Positions 6,897-10,999 of a stretch of DNA of 10,999 nt are shown piece after piece; position 1 is the stretch's first letter, and each line of letters starts with the position of its first letter. The notes beneath the pieces were generated by a model that worked only from the letters and a program-made list of their open reading frames with translations, had not been told where the DNA came from and did not search any database. Made by a program: the position numbers and the translations under genes. The DNA comes from Deltaproteobacteria bacterium (lineage in GTDB: Bacteria > Desulfobacterota > GWC2-55-46 > JAUVFY01). The stretch spans positions 1-10,999 of the forward strand of contig JAUVFY010000032.1 in NCBI GenBank assembly GCA_030594025.1. Reading direction: 5' to 3'.

Positions 6897-7595
6897 TTGA
6901 ATATTTCGGTTATAATACCGGCGTTGAACGAGGCGGCCGAAATCAAGGGTGCAATACAAGGTGCAACGGACGCCGGGGGCGCGGGCAGGGCCAGGGTCGA
7001 GGTGATAGTTGCCGACGGCGGGAGCGTTGACGATACGATTGAGGCAGCCCTGAGTATGGGCGCGACGGTCGTAGAAAGCCCGCCCGGAAGGGGGCTCCAG
7101 ATGGACAGGGCCTCTTCAATCGCCACGGGGGATGTGTTGCTCTTCCTCCATGCCGACACGAGGCTCCCCCCCGGGTGGTACGAGTCCGTTTCAAGGTGCC
7201 TTGAAGACGCGGGGGTCGTTGGAGGGGCGTTTAACCTCGCCATAGATTCGCCGAAAAGATGGTTCCGCATGGTGGAATGGGTCGTAAGGGCCCGTTCAAG
7301 GTGGTTTGGACTTATGTACGGGGACCAGGCGATCTTCGCCAGACGGAAGATTTTTTTCAAGCTCGGAGGCTATAAGGGTCTTCCCCTTATGGAAGACGTG
7401 GACCTTATAAGGAGGCTTAAAAGGCAGGGCAAAGTCGTATGTATTGACGAAGGGGTCATTACGTCCGTAAGGAGATGGGCCGGGCTGAGCCCTTTCCAGG
7501 TGGGATTCAAAAACTGGCTCTTCCTCGCGCTTTATTTCATGGGCGTTTCCCCCCGGAGGCTCTACAACTGGTATTACGGAAGAAGTATTAATTAG
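6897..7595 (+). CDS. family 2 glycosyltransferase, TIGR04283-like (rSAM/selenodomain-associated transferase 2)
   Basis: This is a single-domain GT-A protein of 232 aa. The nucleotide-binding fold opens with VIIPALNE (5-12) and VADGGSVDDT (38-47). GRGLQMDRAS, then LLFLHADTRLPPG (81-93) containing the metal-binding HAD, GDQAIFARR (142-150) and LMEDVDLIRRL (164-174) follow; this set and the length match the TIGR04283 family as I know it. The C-terminal part has an aromatic segment FKNWLFLALYFMG (204-216), perhaps membrane-associated. The TTG start at 6897 gives MNISVIIP, the family's normal N-terminus; its ribosome site is poor (AAGGG abuts the start, AGGTG lies 11 bases away). The radical-SAM and transferase-1 partners that often accompany this family are not in view. 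Sugar donor and acceptor are unknown. Confidence 0.88.
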   Translation: MNISVIIPALNEAAEIKGAIQGATDAGGAGRARVEVIVADGGSVDDTIEAALSMGATVVESPPGRGLQMDRASSIATGDVLLFLHADTRLPPGWYESVSRCLEDAGVVGGAFNLAIDSPKRWFRMVEWVVRARSRWFGLMYGDQAIFARRKIFFKLGGYKGLPLMEDVDLIRRLKRQGKVVCIDEGVITSVRRWAGLSPFQVGFKNWLFLALYFMGVSPRRLYNWYYGRSIN

Positions 7596-7608
7596 ACCTG
7601 TGTACCGT

Positions 7609-7626
7609 TAAAAATTTAAAAATTTA
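7609..7626. repeat. tandem 8-mer in the aldolase leader
   Basis: TAAAAATT occurs twice head to tail (7609-7616, 7617-7624), followed by TA, just before the aldolase ribosome site at 7631. The AT-rich patch contrasts with GC-rich coding DNA on both sides. I see no good -35/-10 pair within the 48-bp gap, so the aldolase may depend on read-through or on a promoter inside the preceding gene. Confidence 0.35.
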
Positions 7627-7643
7627 GCGAAAGGAGATCGGTC

Positions 7644-8987
7644 ATGGAATTTAAATCTGTCGGTGGGATATACGATGCATTGAAGGGTGTGGTTAAAGAA
7701 AAGGAGGGCGCAATCGAGATTGCCGACGAGGGGGCTTTGAGGGGTGGCGGTCTGGACGCCGTAGTTTATAACGCAGTTTTCAACTCTAACACGGAGATAA
7801 AAAACGAAGCCAGGCGTGTTATAACCGAAGCGGCGAAGGCCGTGGGGATACCCTCGGTATCTATCCAGGGCCTCTACGAGGCCATGGGAAGAGGCGAGTG
7901 CGCAGGTTTCACGGTGCCCGCTATAAACATAAGAGCGCTTACCTACGATACCGCGAGGGCTGTGTTCAGTGCGGCCATGAAGAACGGCGCCGGGGCTTTC
8001 ATATTCGAGATAGCGAAGAGCGAGATAGGCTATACGGACCAGAGGCCCTCCGAGTACACGGCCTGTGTTCTGGCCGCGGCCCTCAAAGAGGGATGGAGGG
8101 GTCCGGTCTTCATCCAGGGAGACCACTTCCAGATAAACGCAAAGAAGTACGTCCAGGACGACGAAAAAGAGGTGGGCTCACTCAAGACACTCATAAAAGA
8201 GGCCATCGAAGGCGGGTTCCTTAACATTGATATCGACGCTTCCACAATAGTGGACCTTTCGAAGCCCACCGTAACCGAGCAGCAGAGGCCGAACTTCGAG
8301 GTTACCGCCGCGCTTACGGAATACATAAGGGGCCTTGAGCCCGAAGGTATTACGGTCTCCATAGGAGGGGAGATAGGCGAGGTGGGAGGAAAGAACTCTA
8401 CCGAAGAGGAGCTTAGGGCCTTTATGGACGGCTACCTCGCAATACTCGGAGGCAGGATGAAGGGCATAAGCAAGATAAGCATCCAGACGGGGACCTCCCA
8501 CGGGGGTGTTGTGCTTCCCGACGGGTCCATGGCAAAGGTCAAGGTAGATTTCGACACCATAGAGAGGTTGTCAAATGTCTCGAGGGAGGTCTACGGGCTT
8601 TCGGGGGTCGTCCAGCACGGGGCCTCAACTCTTCCGGACGACGCCTTTGACATATTCCCCAAAAGGGGCACGGCCGAGGTGCACCTGGCCACCGGGTTCC
8701 AGAACATACAGTACGAGAGCCCGGCCATGCCCGGGGGCCTGAAAAAGGAGGTCTACAGTTATCTTAAAGAAAAATTCTCCGACGAGTTGAAGGAAGGGAT
8801 AACCGAGGAGCAGTTCATATACAAAACGAGGAAGAAGGGGATCGGCCCGTTCAAGGAGCAGTTCTGGAACATCCCGGAAGAGAGTAGAAGCCATATAGGC
8901 CGTGAACTCGAAGAGCGCTTCGACCTTCTGTTTAAAAAGCTCAACGCGGTGAATACTCGACAGTACATTAAGAAATGGGTGTCCTGA
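7644..8987 (+). CDS. divergent class II (metal-dependent) aldolase
   Basis: This 447-aa protein has the class II fructose-bisphosphate aldolase fold. FTVPAINIR (89-97) opens the barrel. QGDHFQ supplies the catalytic Asp160 and metal ligand His161; GGEIGEVGG (241-249) supplies Glu243, TGTSHGGV (282-289) His286 and VQHGAST (323-329) His325, all in the order of the E. coli residues. The C-terminus with FKKLNAVN resembles the class IIA ending. Two things are unusual: about 70 extra N-terminal residues, and changes in the substrate pocket. The phosphate loop HGGSGS is shortened to HGAST, and the block holding E. coli Asn286 and Asp288 reads EVHLATGFQ, placing His and Ala there. It may use fructose 1,6-bisphosphate or another sugar phosphate. 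AAGGAG (7631-7636) lies 7 bases before the ATG. Confidence 0.85.
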   Translation: MEFKSVGGIYDALKGVVKEKEGAIEIADEGALRGGGLDAVVYNAVFNSNTEIKNEARRVITEAAKAVGIPSVSIQGLYEAMGRGECAGFTVPAINIRALTYDTARAVFSAAMKNGAGAFIFEIAKSEIGYTDQRPSEYTACVLAAALKEGWRGPVFIQGDHFQINAKKYVQDDEKEVGSLKTLIKEAIEGGFLNIDIDASTIVDLSKPTVTEQQRPNFEVTAALTEYIRGLEPEGITVSIGGEIGEVGGKNSTEEELRAFMDGYLAILGGRMKGISKISIQTGTSHGGVVLPDGSMAKVKVDFDTIERLSNVSREVYGLSGVVQHGASTLPDDAFDIFPKRGTAEVHLATGFQNIQYESPAMPGGLKKEVYSYLKEKFSDELKEGITEEQFIYKTRKKGIGPFKEQFWNIPEESRSHIGRELEERFDLLFKKLNAVNTRQYIKKWVS

Positions 8988-8991
8988 CACC
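8978..8991. repeat. inverted repeat over the aldolase stop, upstream of the efp -10 box
   Basis: GGTGTC and GACACC are perfect 6-bp arms around a CT centre, and the TGA stop of the aldolase gene (8985-8987) lies inside. The site sits where the -35 region of the efp promoter would be, so it could be an operator. Chance is possible at this length. Confidence 0.4.
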
Positions 8992-8997
8992 GTTTCA

Positions 8998-9006
8998 TGA
9001 TATAAT
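8998..9006 (+). promoter_or_regulatory. extended -10 promoter of efp
   Basis: TGATATAAT combines a perfect TATAAT (9001-9006) with the TGn extension. No -35 match exists at 17 bp, which extended -10 promoters tolerate. The start would be near 9013, giving a leader of about 40 bases rich in A. No terminator separates the aldolase gene from efp, so read-through is also possible. Confidence 0.6.
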
Positions 9007-9051
9007 AAAAAATATAGAAAAAACAAAAGAAAGGAGCACAGTTGAGACATT

Positions 9052-9615
9052 ATGCTTTCAGGTACACAGCTAAGGGTGGGCATGACCATCTTATATAATA
9101 AAGCCCCGCACAAGGTCTTGAGCGTACAGCACCTTACGCCAGGGAACAAGCGCGGGCTCGTGCAGACAAAGCTCAGAAACCTTACCACAGGCGTAAGCGT
9201 TGAGAACAGGTTCCGCTCGGACGACAGGGTGGAAAGGGCCGTTCTCGAGCAGCATGAGATGGAGTACCTCTACGAGAGCGGCGGGGAGTACTTCTTTATG
9301 AATACCGAGAACTACGAGCAACTCTCACTCTCTTCCGAGACCCTGGGAGATAAGGTCTTCTACCTCGTGCCCAACGTTAAGTTCATGGTCGAGCGCTTCG
9401 AGGGAAAGCCCGTCGGCGTCGAGCCACCGAAGGTTGTGGAGATGAGGGTAACTGAAACGCAGCCGAACCTCAAGGGCGCCACCGCCTCGTCTTCGGCCAA
9501 GCCCGCGACCCTCGAGACCGGGCTTGTAGTAGGGGTGCCGCCTTTTATAGAGAAGGGCGAGGTAATAAGGGTCGATACCGTTGAAGGCAAGTACCTGGAG
9601 AGGGCAAAGGGTTAG
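9052..9615 (+). CDS. efp: elongation factor P with Asn at the modification site
   Basis: EF-P binds between the ribosomal P and E sites and relieves stalling at proline runs. The 187-aa length and three-domain layout are normal: KOW-like domain I, an OB domain II with EYFFMNTENYEQL (97-109), and domain III containing KGATASSSAKPATLETGL (139-156). In the loop that reaches the peptidyl-transferase centre the sequence is LTPGNKRGLVQTKLRN. Aligned without gaps to E. coli PGKGQAFARVK, the modified Lys34 becomes Asn32, followed by Lys33 and Arg34. Some of the protein also recalls EfpL/YeiP (VENRFRSDD), though not its PTARG tip. The ATG is 15 bases from AAGGAG (9031-9036), an unusually long gap; ATT at 9049 is the only upstream in-frame alternative before a stop. 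Confidence 0.95.
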   Translation: MLSGTQLRVGMTILYNKAPHKVLSVQHLTPGNKRGLVQTKLRNLTTGVSVENRFRSDDRVERAVLEQHEMEYLYESGGEYFFMNTENYEQLSLSSETLGDKVFYLVPNVKFMVERFEGKPVGVEPPKVVEMRVTETQPNLKGATASSSAKPATLETGLVVGVPPFIEKGEVIRVDTVEGKYLERAKG

Positions 9616-9644
9616 TTCAAAGCCGATTTTTTTATTTAATAGAC

Positions 9645-9700
9645 AAGGCGGGCCCGGTTAGAGTTAAAAAAAGTAAAAAAATATCGGGCCCGCCTTTTTT
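9645..9700 (+). terminator. strong intrinsic terminator after efp
   Basis: A perfect 12-bp GC-rich stem, AAGGCGGGCCCG (9645-9656) with CGGGCCCGCCTT (9685-9696), runs into a T6 tract (9695-9700). The loop is long for a terminator, 28 nt and mostly A. The hairpin starts 30 bases after the efp stop and clearly closes the aldolase-efp unit. Confidence 0.88.
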
Positions 9701-9732
9701 AGTCCCTTAACCGGGAATTTTAAAGATATAAA

Positions 9733-9758
9733 AAATTTTCATAGTAATGACAAAATTT
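9733..9758. repeat. imperfect inverted repeat upstream of the sigma-54-type promoter
   Basis: AAATTTT (9733-9739) and AAAATTT (9752-9758) are perfect 7-bp arms, and CAT/ATG next to them can extend the pairing with a 2-base offset. It lies roughly 105-130 bases before the predicted start site, where activators of sigma-54 promoters usually bind. The arms are pure A/T, so chance is a real alternative. Confidence 0.3.
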
Positions 9759-9835
9759 GGCATTTAACCATAGGAGCCGTCTCATTTTTAGCTTAAGAAA
9801 ACGAAGGATTTTAAAGGCTTGGAGAAATTAAACAA

Positions 9836-9851
9836 TTGGTATGGTTTTTGC
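9836..9851 (+). promoter_or_regulatory. sigma-54 (RpoN) type promoter of the receiver-PilZ gene
   Basis: TTGGTATGGTTTTTGC has the invariant GG (9838-9839) and GC (9850-9851) with exactly 10 bases between, and keeps the TTGG and TTGC cores of the -24/-12 consensus; C to T changes at two positions of the -24 box weaken it. Transcription would start near 9862, about 60 bases before the ATG. Such a promoter needs RpoN and an ATP-driven activator. Confidence 0.6.
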
Positions 9852-9924
9852 GTTAAATTAATGATAGAAGTATTCAGGGTAGCCATGAGCACAAACAGGG
9901 TATGTAGAGGAGGCTTGATACGGA

Positions 9925-10665
9925 ATGATAACAAGTACCTCGAAAAATATACTCCTTGCCGACGACTCCGAATTCTTCAGGAAGAAACTCGGTAGAATAC
10001 TCGACGAAGCGGGGCACAGCGTATCGTTCGCGAGCGACGGAGCGGAGGTTAAAGACAGGCTCCAGAAAACCCCGGCCGATATAGACCTCCTCGTGCTTGA
10101 CCTTCATATGCCCGGCCTGGACGGATTCGCGGTGCTCGAGTGGATGGCGGACGAGGGTTTTACAGGGCGGCTCCCTGTGCTCGTGTTAACGGGTGAGTAC
10201 AAACCCGAAGAGGTGGTAGAAAGGATTAACCCCCGTGTAACGAGCGGCTTCATGACAAAGGATTTCACCCCGGAGCAGGTCGTCTTCCAGATAAATAAAT
10301 TACTCTTTCCCCAGAAGTCCGAGCACAGGGTGGAGCCCAGGGTGCCCGTTTCCGCACCGGTCGAGTACGTCGTGGGGGATACGATTGAAAGGGGTTTTCT
10401 TCTCAACATAAGCGCAAAGGGAATATTCCTCCATACGAGGACCGAACTAATCCCGAGCCTCAACGTGGGGCTTAAGTTCTCGCTTCCCGACTCGACTCGG
10501 GTTTATGAGGTCAAAGGAGTAGTTATGTGGTCCACCCCCTCAAGTGACCAGAAAAGCCTCTTCGGAGGCGCCGGTGTTATGTTCACCACGCTATCTGAGG
10601 AGGACCGGGAAGAGATAAAGCGTTTCGTGGCCACGGCGAGCCAGAAGCTCACCTTCGACGCGTAA
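9925..10665 (+). CDS. response regulator: receiver domain fused to PilZ domain
   Basis: The 246-aa protein has two domains. The receiver (about 7-127) shows the acidic pair Asp13-Asp14 in LLADDS, phosphoacceptor Asp59 in LVLDLHMPGLDG, switch Thr89 in VLVLTG and Lys112 in FMTKDF. The PilZ domain (about 134-240) has both c-di-GMP-binding motifs: RxxxR as R135-VEP-R139 and NxSxxG as N161-IS-AK-G166. It should therefore accept a phosphoryl group and bind cyclic di-GMP, fitting control of motility, pili or surface behaviour; the PilZ part recalls the TIGR02266 Myxococcus paralogue family. There is no DNA-binding output. The ATG is 11 bases after GAGGAGG, and an in-frame stop at 9916-9918 excludes a longer start. 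No cognate kinase is nearby, and the promoter looks sigma-54 dependent. Confidence 0.93.
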   Translation: MITSTSKNILLADDSEFFRKKLGRILDEAGHSVSFASDGAEVKDRLQKTPADIDLLVLDLHMPGLDGFAVLEWMADEGFTGRLPVLVLTGEYKPEEVVERINPRVTSGFMTKDFTPEQVVFQINKLLFPQKSEHRVEPRVPVSAPVEYVVGDTIERGFLLNISAKGIFLHTRTELIPSLNVGLKFSLPDSTRVYEVKGVVMWSTPSSDQKSLFGGAGVMFTTLSEEDREEIKRFVATASQKLTFDA

Positions 10666-10669
10666 AGCG

Positions 10670-10705
10670 CCCGCCCCCCCGTCCCCCCGCCCCCCCGGCT
10701 CCCCC
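10670..10705 (-). repeat. C-tract run; G-quadruplex motif on the minus strand
   Basis: Five runs of C (3, 7, 6, 7 and 5) separated by 1-3 bases begin 5 bases after the stop of the receiver-PilZ gene. On the minus strand this is a G-quadruplex motif with very short loops. The pyrimidine-rich, strand-asymmetric character continues more weakly to about 10730. Confidence 0.7.
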
Positions 10706-10748
10706 GGCTTCTCCCTTTCCCGGCGTTAAAGGCCCTGATTCTTCCCGG

Positions 10749-10770
10749 AGAAAGTTATTCTTAACTTTCT
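10749..10770 (+). terminator. weak hairpin, possible terminator of the receiver-PilZ gene
   Basis: AGAAAGTTA (10749-10757) pairs perfectly with TAACTTTCT (10762-10770) around a 4-base loop. The stem is AT-rich and followed only by TAATCC, so it is a poor intrinsic terminator. It could instead act with the C-rich tract before it, or as an RNA 3'-end hairpin. Confidence 0.3.
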
Positions 10771-10875
10771 TAATCCTCGCATCTAAAAAAAGTTTTCCCT
10801 GGTTAAATAAGCCTAAGGCGCTCTGGATGAGCCACCGGGTTTATATACACGGCCCAGCCCTTTATTGGGTTTTAA

Positions 10876-10902
10876 TTGAAACTTTACAGTAAACTTGATA
10901 AA
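10876..10902 (+). promoter_or_regulatory. possible promoter of uvrC
   Basis: TTGAAA (10876-10881) and GATAAA (10897-10902) are 15 bp apart, a short spacer with a 4/6 match at -10. If used, transcription would start only a base or two before the uvrC ATG. The rest of the gap from 10666 shows no better pair. Confidence 0.25.
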
Positions 10903-10910
10903 AATTTCTT

Positions 10911-10999
10911 ATGGACATCGAAGAAAAACTCTCGACACTTCCCGCCTCCCCCGGCGTATACCTGATGAAAAGTAAGGAGGAGGTAATCTACATCGGCAA
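10911..10999 (+). CDS. uvrC: excinuclease ABC subunit C, N-terminal fragment
   Basis: Twenty-nine codons and two further bases are visible before the window ends. UvrC makes the incisions on both sides of a DNA lesion after UvrA and UvrB have marked it. The fragment reads MDIEEKLSTLPASPGVYLM and then VIYIG, the start of the GIY-YIG nuclease domain responsible for the 3' incision, exactly where UvrC carries it. The ATG gives the normal N-terminus, yet the bases just upstream (AAAAATTTCTT) contain no Shine-Dalgarno. Catalytic and C-terminal domains lie beyond the window. Confidence 0.92.
   Translation, partial: MDIEEKLSTLPASPGVYLMKSKEEVIYIG

Larger units (their letters stand above)
9616..9924. 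other. AT-rich intergenic region between efp and the PilZ regulator
   Basis: These 309 bases contain no supported gene on either strand. The first third holds the efp terminator. The rest is AT-rich and holds an imperfect inverted repeat (9733-9758), the sigma-54-type promoter (9836-9851) and the leader of the response regulator with its GAGGAGG site (9907-9913). I see no convincing sigma-70 promoter here. Confidence 0.7.

Noticed and set aside
9645..9700. The long hairpin after efp as a structured small RNA.
   Set aside because: A 12-bp GC stem ending in T6 just after a stop codon is explained by termination, and no separate promoter precedes it.

Overview
The window is a stretch of bacterial chromosome with ordinary housekeeping genes. 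It holds one tRNA gene, eight complete protein genes, the first 29 codons of a ninth, and possibly the last codons of a protein entering at the left edge. All run on the + strand except one flavin oxidoreductase. The proteins look Gram-negative: an outer-membrane-type lipoprotein, a signal-peptide-bearing PCM and a PilZ response regulator behind a sigma-54-type promoter. Gene order (gyrA, TPR lipoprotein, gpsA) and codon habit (GC-rich genes that favour AGG for Arg and ATA for Ile, several TTG/GTG starts) suggest a deltaproteobacterial or Nitrospirota-like lineage. No gene settles the taxon. I see no phage, IS element, CRISPR array or defence island.

Layout: 1-443 holds a possible CDS tail, a consensus sigma-70 promoter, tRNA-Cys(GCA), its terminator and a nested inverted-repeat element. 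444-1457 (minus) is an Old Yellow Enzyme family oxidoreductase with its own promoter. The divergent 260-bp gap to gyrA contains one promoter for each direction. 1718-7595 looks like one transcription unit: gyrA (TTG start), a TPR lipoprotein, gpsA, a PIMT with an N-terminal signal sequence, and a TIGR04283-like glycosyltransferase after a short gap with a perfect 22-bp palindrome. 7644-9615 carries a divergent class II aldolase and an elongation factor P, closed by a strong intrinsic terminator. 9616-9924 is AT-rich non-coding DNA with a sigma-54-type promoter serving a receiver-PilZ response regulator (9925-10665). A run of C tracts (G-quadruplex motif on the minus strand) follows, and uvrC begins at 10911.

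The genes cover DNA topology (GyrA), envelope and lipid synthesis (GpsA, lipoprotein, glycosyltransferase), protein repair (PIMT), carbon metabolism (aldolase), translation of proline stretches (EF-P), signalling (receiver-PilZ) and DNA repair (UvrC). I find no clearly new system. The points most worth following are the aldolase with altered substrate-site residues, the EF-P whose modification site is Asn instead of Lys, the apparently exported PIMT, and the sigma-54-type promoter before the PilZ regulator.
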